The position numbers were made by a program, and so were the translations under genes. Under the pieces are notes generated by a model. It was not told the origin of the DNA, searched no databases, and was given only the letters and a program-made list of their open reading frames with translations. Below, one piece after another: positions 12,287 to 23,079 of a stretch of 64,000 nucleotides of DNA. The stretch is from Cristatella mucedo (taxonomy: Eukaryota > Bryozoa > Phylactolaemata > Cristatellidae): positions 9,792,001-9,856,000 of the forward strand of contig WPIO01000001.1 of the NCBI GenBank assembly GCA_009760855.2, written 5' to 3'. The first letter of the stretch is position 1; each line of letters starts with the position of its first letter.

Positions 12287-12400
12287 TTGTATTGCAACCT
12301 AAGAGAACTTAACCTCAATCCAGGCATTTTAAATGCGCCGAAGGGCTCGAGCCAATGACCTTGCTCAGCGAAGGCGTGTCGGGCCAAACTAGGGCTGCTA
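12287..12400 (-). mobile_element. SINE-B copy, truncated
   Basis: L2-like tail in reverse (ttgtattgcaacctaagaga; aacttaacctcaatccagg) followed by a degenerate B box (ggctcgagccaatgacc). The tRNA A-box end is lost. Confidence 0.55.
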
Positions 12401-12621
12401 TGCTGGCAAATAAGGGGGGCCCAATGAGGGGGTCCGATTGGGCATGCTAAATAAGACTCGACGACGAGCGGAGATAGCTTCGGAGCAGGAGTCGAGAGCA
12501 GAGTCCATTCCTTCGAGGCTTGACCTGTCAGATGGCCCTTCCGAGGAGCCCGTCCTTCCCGCTGGATGGCCGGTGCCCTGTACCGACAGCTGCTACCGCA
12601 GAGCTTTGGTTTGGCAGAAGG

Positions 12622-13300
12622 TAAATAATAATAATAATAATAATATTGCACTTGATAAAGTGCCCTCAGAGAACTTAATCTCTTTCTAGGCGCTTTACAT
12701 TTGCTGCAAAGTGATACGCAATAGAATAGTAAGTAAAATCATGCTTGAAAAACAAACAAAATGAATAATATGGTTAGGGGTGACATGCACAGGGTCAGCA
12801 TGCAAATGTGGTTAGTGGCAGCATGCACAGTGTCAGCACGCATAAGCACAACAAGGACGAATCACAGGGACCCACTAAATGCTGTCCTAAATAGGTGTGT
12901 TTTTAAGTTTCTTTTAAATGTGGTCAGGTCAGGGGATGTTCTGACGCAGGTCGGGAGGGAGTTCCAGGCTTTGGGAGCATACGAGCTAAATGCACGGTCT
13001 CCAAAGGATTTAAGGTTTGTACGTGGTATTTCTAGACTGTTGGATTCCGAAAAGCGAGTGGTACGATGCTTGGCCTGATGGGGTAGTATATCTGAAAGAT
13101 AGGCTGGAGCCATAGAATGAAGAGACCTAAAAGTGAGCGACAAAACCTTGAAGTCAATCCGTTGCTTGACTGGTAGCCAGTGCAGGTCGGCGAGAAGTGG
13201 AGTAATGTGGCAACTGCGACGCTCACGACAGACAAGCCTAGCTGCAGATGCTGAAGCCGACCCCTGCAGATCTCGCGCTAACAGCGACAGGCGCCCCAAA
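12622..13300 (-). mobile_element. L2-A LINE, 3' third with coding end
   Basis: In reverse it shows the AAT tract (12626-12644), the 3' stem-loop (gtgccctcagagaacttaat), and about 200 bp of 3' UTR (gttaggggtgacatgcacag). Then comes the C-terminal reverse transcriptase region in a 145-codon minus frame (13299-12862) with ITPLLADLHWLPVKQRIDF, LAYLSDILPHQ-like and FGDRAFSSYAPKAWNSLP blocks. Near-identical to 25540-26290. The 5' end is truncated near 13250, after which the frame is unrelated. Confidence 0.85.
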
Positions 13301-14150
13301 CTGTCTTCCGGACCGGCTCACTCGGTTTGCCAAACAGTGCGACAAGCAAGTTGCCACTAGAAGCAGTAGGGACCATCGGACGATGCAATCCGTCGTTCAA
13401 TGAGCGGCAACAAGGTGTACATTTAAAGGCTACTTTTATTGAGACTACTGGAGGAAAAGGCGTCCGTGTGGCTTGGTGAGCGCAAACAAGTAAACTACAT
13501 GTTTGACATCTCTGAGAAAGGACTCACTTACGCCTTTGCCTTTCTTCACCCACCAAAAAGTGCAAAGCTCGCCCTCGCGGAGGCCGAGTCCTTCACTCAT
13601 CTCGGAGCTGCAGCACTGGGGGCAGCCTTTCGGAGCTTTTACTTCGGAGCTTTACTTCGGAGCTTTATTTCGGAGCTTTTACTTCGGAGCTTCATCGATC
13701 GAAAGCTTCTTTCTCTTGAACCCATGACATGCTGCAGAGCCAAAATTAGTTTGACTTGAGGAAGCAAAATTGATTCGACATATTTGCTTCCTGAGGTGCT
13801 ATCGGGTCGCTCTCATTGTCTCACTTGCTTCCATAAATTGCTCTAGCTAAATTCCGCGAACAAAGCAATTGTCACCAGGCCACGCGGTGGACAAAATGCG
13901 TGTCCTTGCTTGTAAGAAACGAAAAACAGTCGCCGAGTGTGCGGTGCTGTTGATGCCCTAACGCAGCTGCTCTGTTGTGCTTGCACTGCTGCACGGGACA
14001 AGATGTTGGATGAAGGTCGGACTACTATGACTGACGACTTACACACTGACGACGACATCTCGACTAGAATACCTAAGAGGAATAACATCTGGACACGAAA
14101 GCTTGAATAAAATATAAAAGCAAGAAAGAATTTGGATTAAAAGCTTAAAT
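13301..14150. other. Intergenic with a short tandem repeat
   Basis: No gene is recognised. A tandem repeat of 13-15 bp units (core ttcggagctttta, five copies) lies at about 13626-13692. The open frames over it are by-products of the repeat. Confidence 0.45.
13626..13692. repeat. Short tandem repeat, core ttcggagctttta x5
   Basis: Five consecutive variants of a 13-15 bp unit are visible by eye. Confidence 0.8.
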
Positions 14151-14154
14151 TCAT

Positions 14155-14260
14155 ATAGCGGTAGGAGTGCCTCGGTGGCTTTCAACCTGCTTGCAACAGG
14201 CAATACTGAATTGCTTACTGCCGGACTATGACCCGCGACCTAAATCACGAAGCCTTACGG
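14155..14260 (-). mobile_element. Degenerate SINE-A remnant
   Basis: Traces of the SINE-A body in reverse: tagcggtaggagtgcc, gcttgcaacaggcaatactg, and acccgcgacct for the B box. Heavily mutated. Confidence 0.4.
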
Positions 14261-15255
14261 CTAGGCTTCGCAAAAGCAAAAAAACTAGCAAAGGTCAGCA
14301 GCAAATGGAAACGGCGAAGACTCGCGCGTTAAGAGACCGGCACATGACTAGAGATCGGTACTGAATAAAAGGAACCCACATCAAGCCAGCTAACATAATG
14401 TCTGCGTACATCGTCGCTTAGTTTTGCTTTTTAAGTTGTCAGCTTTTTGTGGACCAGAAATATCTGCCAGCAACACTCGGAAAGCATCGCACTGTGACTG
14501 TTTTTTTTTCGGTACTAGTGACCCGGCACGACATTTAACTTCGTTTTTTTAGTGGTTTATAACCTGCACTTAAAAAAGCTACCGAATTATTTGTATCATA
14601 AATATTCATACATGATTACTACTTTTGCACTACTTATGGAGTTTGAAGGTGGCTGATATCACGTGCTCCAAATGCCAGTCTTCGTCCGACCAAGAATATC
14701 TGTAGATTATAGTAAAATGCTTCCCTCTCTCAATCTCGCTCTCACTACAGATTTGTCCTGCTTCTCTGTAAGCACATTTTTTCTCTGAAAATCGTTTCAA
14801 CATTAAGAGTGACTATGCTTTTAAATTATTGCCATGTGATCTACAATGGTCATGATACAGTCATGTCGGGTCCTGCCATTAGTACAGTCATGTCCTACCA
14901 CCCGGGTCGTGAAGAGCGAGCACCTTCCCCCTGGGTAAGACCCGGGGGCTATACACAGGTCGTAGGCTCCAAAGCCAGGCACTCACTATCGATTGATGAC
15001 ACGACATCACCCTGAGGAAATTTAAAAACAGGCTACAAACCAACCTGTTCCTAACAGCAGTTGCTTCGTCCCTATGGTAGTCATTTGTGGCTGAAACTGC
15101 GCATGTTATCACCAACCAATTGTTATGCTTTCATTCCAGGATATATAAAGTACATAGACAGAGAGTTAGTATTCATGCGGTGCTACAAAAATGTCATCAT
15201 TATTCGATAGAATTAGAGTATTGTGTTTTCCTCCTGCTCTGTAGGTCTGTCTGTG
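14261..15255. other. Intergenic, one SINE-A head trace, otherwise nothing seen
   Basis: A reversed tRNA-like head trace is at about 14895-14955 (gggtcgtgaagagcgagcac, then ctgggtaagacccggggg). Nothing else is recognised. Confidence 0.35.
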
Positions 15256-15261
15256 TGTCTG

Positions 15262-15264
15262 TCT

Positions 15265-15324
<60 letters not shown>
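15262..15324. repeat. (CT)n microsatellite
   Basis: About 30 uninterrupted CT units on the plus strand, preceded by tctgt repeats from 15245. Confidence 0.97.
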
Positions 15325-15330
<6 letters not shown>

Positions 15331-15639
15331 CTCTACTTCTTCTTCTTCTATCTCTCAGTCCTTCCTGCCCTTCCTGCCTCCACCTCCATAACTGTGCGAG
15401 AAAAATACGCACCCGAAGGTAATGTACCGAACACGAATCGCCTTCATTTTTGGAGTCAGTATTGCGTCACTGGCATTCAATACGGTGAATGCTGAACGGA
15501 GAATTAAATAATAAACACGCAGGGTATTACCACGCTTAGCTAGCTGATTAGAAGAGGCTCGTCGACCCGAGCGGAAGGAGCAGCTAAAAGCCGGATCAAC
15601 TTATACTAGCAAATTTCTATATAAAGGATAAAAGTCTTA

Positions 15640-15690
15640 GTACGGCTATCTGGGAGAACCAAACCTCTGTCCAGTCGCTTTAAAACTCTT
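15640..15690 (-). mobile_element. L2 3' hairpin remnant
   Basis: The stretch gggagaaccaaacctctgtc followed by cagtcgctttaaaactc resembles the reversed L2-C tail. Confidence 0.35.
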
Positions 15691-15811
15691 GGCAAGAGAC
15701 TGTAGATGTAAACAAACAAAGCATGGTTAAGACCGTACGTGTATTGTGCAATCAGTAGGGTGTGCCCAGGTCGAAGGCTCTAGCCCAGCCCCTTATGTAA
15801 AGCGCCTGGAC

Positions 15812-16064
<253 letters not shown>

Positions 16065-16231
16065 GAATATATATTATTGATATATATTCACATATTATAT
16101 CGTATTAATTACGTATCACAAATGGTACAGCGAAAAAGTGACGTCAGCGACTTATGTAAACGCGACTCTCGGACGGAAGGACGGTTTCACTCACATTTGA
16201 AATTATACAGGCTAAAAGTAAAGGTGAAGGT

Positions 16232-16398
16232 CAGCTGATCAAAAAGCCTCATTTTAAATAGCGGCAGAGGAGACTTGACGGCTATCACCCGTGCTTGCAG
16301 TGAGCTATAAAAAAGAATCGTCTGTTGCCTGACTCAAACCCGCAAACCTGGGTGATGAAGTGCAAGCACTCCTAGCTTAGACCCAGGCTGATGATATT
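16232..16398 (-). mobile_element. SINE-A copy, diverged
   Basis: Reverse-oriented: cagctgatcaaaaagcctca, gagacttgacggctatcacc, gcttgcagtgagctataaaa, and the head gtgcaagcactcctagctta followed by gacccaggctg. The old divergence suggests an early insertion. Confidence 0.65.
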
Positions 16399-16539
16399 CC
16401 AGGTGTACACTAAGCGTGGTTAAGAAAAAACGTGCTATGCAATCATACGCTTATACCTTGCAGTCTCGATACCGTTGCTGTCAGTCAGACTCAGAAAATT
16501 AAAGCATTTATTTCTTGGGGTATTGCTTGCGGGTGGGCT

Positions 16540-16745
16540 TCTTTATATAGAGGGCGTTTATAAATGTCTTATAGTAATAATAATTATTATCACCACACTC
16601 CCTATCCTCCGCTTCCTTCGCCATTCCTCGGCTCTCCTACCCTGTACATCAATAATCGCATTTCCTTTCCAGCATAAGTGCCTTGAAAGGGATATAGTTC
16701 TCTTAGAGCGCTATACAAACATCTTATTATATTATAATCATTATT
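16540..16745 (+). mobile_element. L2 3'-tail remnants
   Basis: The stretches cataagtgccttgaaaggga and ctcttagagcgctatacaaa, ending near tattatattataatcatt at 16745, match an L2 3' hairpin plus an ATT-rich tail. An adjacent gggcgtttataaatgtctta at 16551 may be a second tail. Confidence 0.5.
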
Positions 16746-16800
16746 ATTATCCGCCTTCCCCCTGTCTCTTTCCTCTCCTCCCCTTGCCTCTAAAAAATAC

Positions 16801-16960
16801 TAGCTGATTTGACAGCCTCTTTTGTATAGCGACAGAAGAGCCTTTACGGCTTATCACCACCGCTTGCAGTGGCGATCAAGGATCGCTCACCGCATGATTC
16901 GAACCCACGACATCGGGACCGAGGTCGTGAAAAGCAACCGCCGTGTGCCATCACGGCTCA
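16801..16960 (-). mobile_element. SINE-A copy
   Basis: Near full-length reverse copy: tagctgatttgacagcctct, atagcgacagaagagccttt, ccaccgcttgcagtggcgat, B box gattcgaacccacga, paired gggaccgaggtc, and terminal atcacggctca. It lies about 620 bp upstream of the PDIA3 start codon. Confidence 0.85.
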
Positions 16961-17488
16961 CCATCTCCCACCATCTCTCGCCATCCCCACGATCTCGTTC
17001 ACCTCCTCCTCACCTCCAGCCCTCCCTGGCCCTCTTAATTCTCCCTACCCTACCCACTGCAACCGTCGCCACACGCAACCTTTTCCCCTACTTTTCTCGC
17101 CTCCATCTGCTCGGACGCTCTCGCATCTCACGCGCCCCATCGCCTGCAACGCCGCCTGGCCGCAAGCTCACGTAGACCGAAGAAAAGCCAGCCCAATGCC
17201 AAGGTCATACCGCGCGGCTCTCCGCCGGGCCCCGGTCGCTAAGCATCGCCCGTCGCGCCAGCCCCCCCCACCCCTCATAAAAATATTGGTGCGTGTCGCG
17301 TCCGTCAGCTTAAAGCCATGTCCTGATTGGCTCTCATGCTTCCACAAAATGCCTGTTCTTCGGCCTCTTCACGCCTAGCCAGGCGCGACGTGTACATTGT
17401 TCAGTGCAAGGCTAGTTATTCTGCCCGCCCACCGGTGAGACTGATGGCACCCAGGTCGAGGCCGAATTATCCGGACGTTACCGCTAGT
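16961..17488. other. PDIA3 upstream region
   Basis: Pyrimidine-rich sequence (ctcctcacctcc-type, 16985-17100) grades into a CpG-rich stretch (about 17100-17480). No coding evidence; the open frames here have compositionally biased Ser/Pro/Arg translations. Taken as upstream or proximal promoter DNA. Confidence 0.45.
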
Positions 17489-17499
17489 CGTGGACCAAT
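17489..17499 (-). promoter_or_regulatory. ER stress response element II (ERSE-II) of PDIA3
   Basis: The plus strand reads CGTGG-A-CCAAT, the exact reverse complement of the ERSE-II consensus ATTGG-N-CCACG. ERSE-II is bound by ATF6 or XBP1 together with NF-Y and drives unfolded-protein-response genes. It ends 80 bp before the PDIA3 ATG and about 31 bp before a TATA-like box. Confidence 0.75.
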
Positions 17500-17530
17500 C
17501 AGCTTGCGCCAACGCGCAGCAGCCATCTTG

Positions 17531-17540
17531 TATATATATT
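17531..17540 (+). promoter_or_regulatory. TATA-like box of PDIA3
   Basis: The sequence tatatatatt lies 40-49 bp before the start codon, between the ERSE-II and the ATG. A start of transcription around 17560 would leave a very short 5' UTR. Inferred from position. Confidence 0.5.
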
Positions 17541-17579
17541 AGATGCCGGCTTGCGTGATCTGGGCACCCACCTCCTGAG

Positions 17580-20377
17580 ATGTTGCCTCGGCTCGTCGTT
17601 TTCCTACTTGCCGTCGCCGTGGTGTGCGTTGTTGCGGACGACGATGTCGACGAGCGCGACGTAATCGTATTCACTGACAGCGACTTCTCGTCCAGAATTG
17701 ACGACTACGATATCATACTCGTCGAGTTCTTCGCTCCGTGGTGAGTTGCCACCGCTCAGCTGCTTCCTCGTTCTCTCGCCGCTGTACCGGCAGTGTGCTA
17801 AAATTGGATTTTCTTCAAGGTGTGGCCATTGCAAGCGCCTGAAGCCCGAATACGCAAAAGCGGCTACCATACTCAAGTCCGCGGACCCCGCCGTAGCCAT
17901 TGCCAAGGTCAGCGCTAGCGATTTCGCTGGCTTGGGCGCCGGCCCGTCGTTACCGTGAAAATTACGATTGCGCGCCTAAACCTGGTTCTTTTTTCTTAGG
18001 TTGACTGCGATGCGAACAAGGACACCTGTCAAAAGTACGGAGTGAGTGGCTATCCGACACTGAAGATTTTCAGGAATGGTGCCGTAGCCGAAGACTACAA
18101 CGGGCCCAGGGATGCAGGTGATCCACACTCGATGCGCGATTAGTGTCACCTCGCCTACTAGCGTTGCAGCACAGAAAAGGCAGGTCGCTAGCAAGACGCG
18201 CTATTTCCGTGTCGGTTATAGACGGCATCGCACGACTTATGAAATCCAAGGCCGGTCCTAGCTCCAAAACCTTGTCGTCTGCGGCCGACCTGGAGAAGTT
18301 CATCAAGAACGACGAGCACAGCATCGTGGGTAAGTGAGGCGCGTAGATTCATTTGCTTGTGGACAGGTAAACCGCTATTTCTGTAACGGTGTTAGCTGTG
18401 CTGCTCAAAAGGTTGTGTAGTATTATTAGCAAATAGTTCTGACTGCATTTAGCTTTCGTCACCTCGGAAAACTCGGAAAAAGCAAGAGAGTTCAAGAAAC
18501 TTGCTGACTCATTGACAGAGAAGTATCGGTTTGGCCTGACAGCTGATCCAGCTCTCTTGGAGAAATACGGTCCAGGCGAGTAAGTGAAAGTGGGCCACCT
18601 GGGAGCTTTTACTGGGATCAGTTTAACCCAGCGTCGGTGAATACAATGTGCTCCTGCTTTTTGTGTTTAGATCGATAATCGTCTTCCAACCTGAGAGGCT
18701 ACATAGCAAGTTCGAGCAACCGCAAGCAAAATTCAGCCCGACTGAACCCAATGCCAACATGAGGTCTTGGGTAACCGAAAATGTGTAAGTTTGTAGCTTG
18801 TATGTTTATTGACTTTATAAGGTTTTGCTGAAATGATGGCTATAAGACATTTGACCTGATATTTGTATTGATGTAAAAGTTTTGCTGATCTCAGCTGTCG
18901 GGTTAAGTACCATAATAAAAGTCGAGGCCCAGATGTCTTAAAATTGTGTTAACCTCTAATTTGCAGTAATGGACTTTGTGGTCATCGCACTCAAGGCAAT
19001 GCTGACCAGTTTAACAAGAAGCCCCTGGTCGTTGTTTATTATGCCGTGAACTTCGCTCAGAATAGAGCTGGAACTGCCTATTGGAGAAACAGGTAACAGT
19101 TCCTACAAATTATTAGGAAATGCACATACATTTCTGTCTACGATTTGGTTACTTTATCACCGTGTTTCTGCAATGTGGACCTTCTTACAGGATCCTGAAG
19201 GTCGAGTCCAAGTTGAGAGAGGCTGGCAAACAGGTTTACTTTGCCATATCCAATGCTGATGACTTCGCAAGTGAGCTAGATTCTCTTGGTTTGAAGTTTG
19301 GTGGAGACAAGCCTGTTGCAGCTGCTTGGTCTCCATCAGATGGCAAGTTCGTTATGACCACCGAGTTTTCGTAAGTATCCTGATTGGCTATCGCAATACG
19401 ATTTCAACTGTGTGTGTGTTTGTGTGTGCGTGCATGTGCTATGAATGGCATCCAAATCGGTGATAAATGGTTGGTCTTGAGAGATTGATAACGTATAATC
19501 CTGCCTTTTTTAGTGTCGATAATCTTGAAACATTTGCGAATGACTTCCTTGAAGGTAAGCTTGAGGCTTACATCAAGTCTGAGCCAGTACCAAACGAGCA
19601 AGGGCCCGTTAAGGTAAGAGTGCTGGCCCATTTTAGCATTTGAACGTTTCAATTGGGTACATGATTTATGGCCTGGTGTGCTTTTTTTTAAGTGGCCTTT
19701 CTACTCCTAACCGGCTCTTTTCTCCAACCTAGGTCGTTGTTGGAAAGACATTCAACGAGATTGTGAATGACCCTACCAAGGATGTACTCGTCGAATTCTA
19801 TGCTCCCTGGTGTGGCCATTGCAAGAGCTTGGAACCCATATACAAAGAACTCGCTGAGAAGGTACTTATCGGTGCTTTTGGCTGCTCCTACAGACTGCTT
19901 AGTGTTCAGCATGATTCTAAGGAAGCCCTACGTTACAGCTTGCTGACGAGGATGATGTGGTGATAGCCAAGATGGATGCTACTGCAAATGATGTTCCATC
20001 GCCTTACGAAGTGTCCGGTTTCCCAACGATCTATTTTGCACCCAAAGGGTCTAAATCGAGTCCAAAGAAGTACAATGTAAGTTGTTGTGGTAATCGAGTC
20101 CAAAGAAGTACAATGTAAGTTGTTGTGGTAATGCTGCAGATAAAATCCTCCGGGCTGGTAACAGCAACAGTTATGTGTTCTTGCTTGTGGCGAATTTTTT
20201 AAAATTTTACGTGTGACAAGCAGCACTAAATCCTGTCCCTGCCATTATTTATAAATACGAATTTCCTTACAGGGAGGACGTACTGTTGATGACTTCATTA
20301 AGTATCTCGCTAGTGAGTCAACTGCCGAGCTTCAAGGCTTCAATAGGAAAGGCAAAGCAAAGAAGAAGGAGCTATGA
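17580..20377 (+). CDS. PDIA3: Protein disulfide-isomerase A3 (ERp57/GRP58), complete, 12 exons
   Basis: Exons: 17580-17740, 17820-17907, 18000-18117, 18222-18329, 18453-18579, 18671-18784, 18967-19092, 19191-19370, 19514-19613, 19733-19861, 19939-20076 and 20273-20377. All junctions are GT-AG and phases agree; they give 497 residues (human PDIA3 has 505). The product is an ER-lumen thiol-disulfide oxidoreductase that folds glycoproteins with calnexin and calreticulin. A signal peptide ([19 protein letters not shown]) is followed by thioredoxin domain a with [10 protein letters not shown]; exons 1 and 2 split this codon set. Domains b and b' follow, with GLCGHRT and AYWRNR as in ERp57 rather than PDIA1. 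Domain a' has [35 protein letters not shown] and FPTIYF with the cis-proline. The C-terminus is Lys-rich and ends KKEL, a weak variant of KDEL. The donor of exon 11 is duplicated 38 bp downstream. ERSE-II and TATA-like motifs precede the start. Confidence 0.96.
20054..20129 (+). repeat. 38-bp tandem duplication spanning the PDIA3 exon 11 donor
   Basis: Two adjacent identical copies of a 38-bp unit starting aatcgagtccaaagaagtac. Each contains the last codons of exon 11 and its gtaagt donor (20077 and 20115). Only the first donor keeps the reading frame into exon 12. Confidence 0.9.
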
Positions 20378-20431
20378 ACAGCGCTGTAAAAAATATTCTT
20401 GTATTTACGTACGTACACTTATATATATAAC

Positions 20432-20437
20432 AATAAA
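20432..20437 (+). terminator. PDIA3 poly(A) signal
   Basis: AATAAA 55 bp after the PDIA3 stop codon, followed by a T-rich stretch; implies a 3' UTR of only about 80 bases. Confidence 0.75.
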
Positions 20438-20439
20438 CC

Positions 20440-20920
20440 TTTTTGTATTGATTATTATTACTCTGATCTTGTTCTCCCCAGCAAACACTGCCGAGCTACA
20501 GCGATAATGGGCTGGCTGTTAGCATTTTATCGCTTAGAACTATTTGCAAACTGATACGACCAGCTTTTGCAAAGGCCTGCTACTGATGGCAGAAATTGGT
20601 GCTGACGATGTAATACAACTAAAAAAAAAATGGGGGGGGGGACACGTCTTCTAGGACAGAGCCAAACGTGAGATAATAGCTGCCGAATTTTATTTTTTTA
20701 TATTCATACCCACCCTAAGTTCGGTTTCTTACTTGAACCTTGATATTAGTATTTAAAAATGCCATAAGTATCATTTCATAATAAGAATCACTTCTGACCT
20801 GTCTCGGTGACACTTAATGGACAGCTTAAGACTATACGAGTATAATTCGGTAATGCCGGCTATACTCGTAGACGACCTGCAGGAATATATAGAGCAGTAC
20901 TGTAGAGTGCAGGTACTTTA
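20440..20920. other. Intergenic, no gene seen
   Basis: AT-rich sequence with an A9/G8 run at 20622-20641. No exon or repeat family is recognised. Confidence 0.4.
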
Positions 20921-20924
20921 GATA

Positions 20925-21060
20925 GGTCTAGAATGCCTCAAGAGAACTTAATTTATTCAGGTGCTTCACACACATGCCGTGAGGCTCGAGCCCACGACCT
21001 CAGCCATCATACCTTGGCCTAGATTGTCGCAAGCACCTTAACCACGGGGCCACGTTAGGA
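20925..21060 (-). mobile_element. SINE-B copy
   Basis: Reverse-oriented: tail gcctcaagagaacttaattt, B box aggctcgagcccacgacctc, and A box caagcaccttaaccacgggg followed by ccac. The outermost tail is lost. Confidence 0.75.
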
Positions 21061-21179
21061 TCATGTAATCAATCCTTACTTTCTTGAATGTTGTATAAAG
21101 TCGGTGATACTACCAATACCAAGCAGCCGTGAATAATGTAATGTAATGTATCTTCATCTTTAACTCCAAAGACTGGATG

Positions 21180-21545
21180 TTGTGCAGTAGAGTTTTGTAT
21201 AGCATACTCACAGCCTGAGCGGCTTTTGGTATGCATTCCGTAGCCAACAGACTTCATCTCTAGCAACAAAGAGAAAGTACAAAGCATAGCAGAGTCAAAA
21301 GAGCAGTTGAGGTAGTGGAAGTAGCAGCTCAGGACTGCTGAAAAGGATGAGCTATGGGAGATTAGTTGTCGTTGTGTAAGAATTGTGGAAGCAGGTTCCA
21401 CAGTCTAGGACCTGCAGAGCTAAAGCTTCTGTCGCCAACGGTTTTCAAGCAGAAGAATAGAACAGCTAATGTATTGTCCATGCAGGACCTGAGGGCACGA
21501 GGAGGCTGAAACTGGTGCAGCGATTTAGCTAGGTACCCAATTGTG
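21180..21545 (-). mobile_element. L2-B LINE 3' end
   Basis: Reverse of the 8000-8715 copy. The 110-codon minus frame (21401-21069) and the frame 21568-21362 carry LHQFQPPRALRSCMDNTLAV and [19 protein letters not shown]. The 3' terminus is at gagttttgtatagcatactc (about 21190). Confidence 0.75.
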
Positions 21546-21976
21546 GCACCTGAACATTTCTGGTGCACGTCTCATCTTAGATGTCCTTTTTGGATGTCAT
21601 CTTGGCAACCATGCTGTTTCTAAAATCACCACGACTAGGCTGGTTTGCAGTACACAGGAGCCCTGTATCGACGATTCCCTCAAGGGCTGATGCTTGATAC
21701 CAAAGAGAGCCACTACCTTATCAGAACTGACATCGTTCCCGACCATGAGCTCAAAAGAGGCTTGCGGTACCATATATGTATACACCAACACTGTTGCACT
21801 CACCGCATTCGATCGAGTGCTTGACCTGCCGTCGGCTGCAAACAGGATTTCTTGTTACTGCAGGCCTGGGTGGCTGCATGGCTGCACTAGACCCCTCCCT
21901 TAGACAGCATGTAGCTTTAGCTAGCTGACAGGTCTATCAGCCCACTGACTGCTAGTAGAGTAAATAGAGATTGTAT
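21546..21976. other. Unassigned sequence with an uncharacterised minus-strand open frame
   Basis: A minus-strand frame (21803-21597) reads ASFELMVGNDVSSDKVVAL and FGIKHQPLRESSIQGSCVL. It looks protein-like, but I recognise no family, splice context or start. It could be a repeat-derived or host pseudogene piece. Confidence 0.25.
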
Positions 21977-22087
21977 AAGGTTGAGAAAAAATCGTGTGCC
22001 GTGTTTTTAATAAAATCATTAAATTATTTCATTAAATTATTAAAAATCATTATTTTAACACAGCACACAAACTTTTTCCTCAACCTT
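21977..22087. repeat. Near-perfect 111-bp inverted repeat (hairpin)
   Basis: The left arm starts aaggttgagaaaaaatcgtg; the right arm ends aaactttttcctcaacctt. Arms of about 45-48 bases pair with a few mismatches around an AT-rich loop. Could be a foldback/MITE-like element or a hairpin RNA precursor. Confidence 0.75.
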
Positions 22088-22500
22088 CAAATGCTGTCCA
22101 GCCTAGAACAGCTTCCAATTATGGTAGACACTACTTGCAAATATTACTTTAAAAGCCGTCGATTGAGCTTCTGGCTGTAAGTGCCCATTGCACTCCTAGG
22201 ACCCTCTGTACTTGGTCAGCACAATTCATATCTCTACCACTCTATAGAAACATGGTCGAATGCACAATCCGAAAATGCTGATGTCGATCAGCAGTCATCT
22301 TAACCACTCTCAGATTAGCACCTTACCTAGCGATCCTTGTGGGGATCGAGCAGAATGCTTCTCTTAGCTTTGTCAGCAAGATTGGTAAGATCAGAGAGCA
22401 TCCCTAAGGCAACAACGTCCCATCTGGACTTCTCTCCCTCAGTAACATCTGCACTGGACTCATGTCCCTCAATTCCCTGCAGTACCTCAATGTCCGAATG
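22088..22500. other. Intergenic, no gene seen
   Basis: An open frame passing through 22337-22678 runs into L2-A coding sequence only from about 22520. The part before that is not recognised. Confidence 0.35.
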
Positions 22501-22514
22501 TAAGCCTGCCACTC

Positions 22515-22922
22515 GTGACCTCATTTTGAAGCTCATCTCCAAGCCACAGAACCTTAAATCCTTTGGAGACCGTGCATTTAGTTCATATGCTCCCAAAGCC
22601 TGGAACTCCCTCCCGACCTGCGTCAGAACATCCCCTGACCTGACCACATTTAAAAGGAACCTAAAAACACCTATTTAGGACAGCATTTAGTGGGTCCCTG
22701 TGATTCGTCCTTGATGTGCTGACACTGTGCATGCTTCCACTAACCACATTTGCATGCTGACCCTGTGCATGTCACCCCTAACCATGTTATTAATTTCGTT
22801 TGTTTTTCAAGCATGATTTTACTTACCATTCAATTGCATTTCACTTTACAGCAAATGTAAAGCGCCTAGAGAGATTAAGTTCTCTGAGGGCGCTTTATCA
22901 AGTGAATTATTATTATTATTAC
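22515..22922 (+). mobile_element. L2-A LINE 3' end with ATT tail
   Basis: The coding end NLKSFGDRAFSSYAPKAWNS is followed by the LP, TCVRTSPDLTTFKRNL region, a 3' UTR with gcatgctgaccctgtgcatg, the stem-loop agcgcctagagagattaagt, and (ATT)n at 22907-22921. 5'-truncated at about 22520. Confidence 0.85.
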
Positions 22923-23079
22923 AGAAAACTGCTAGCCTTCTAGACCATACGCCCACTGTCCTATTTGTGCGATGCATAGACTTGCCGCAGCCATGTGTAA
23001 CTAACGTAATTTATCTCCTCTGGTCTTGTCCCTGCACCTATCAAAAAGGCTTTGTGAGGCCACTCATTAAGGGGGTATG

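Noticed and set aside
15087-15495. Ser/Leu- and Arg/Glu-repeat open frames over the CT tract
   Set aside because: By-products of (CT)n.
16869-17378. 169-codon plus frame upstream of PDIA3
   Set aside because: Starts inside a SINE-A copy and runs through pyrimidine-rich promoter DNA; composition is biased with no domain.
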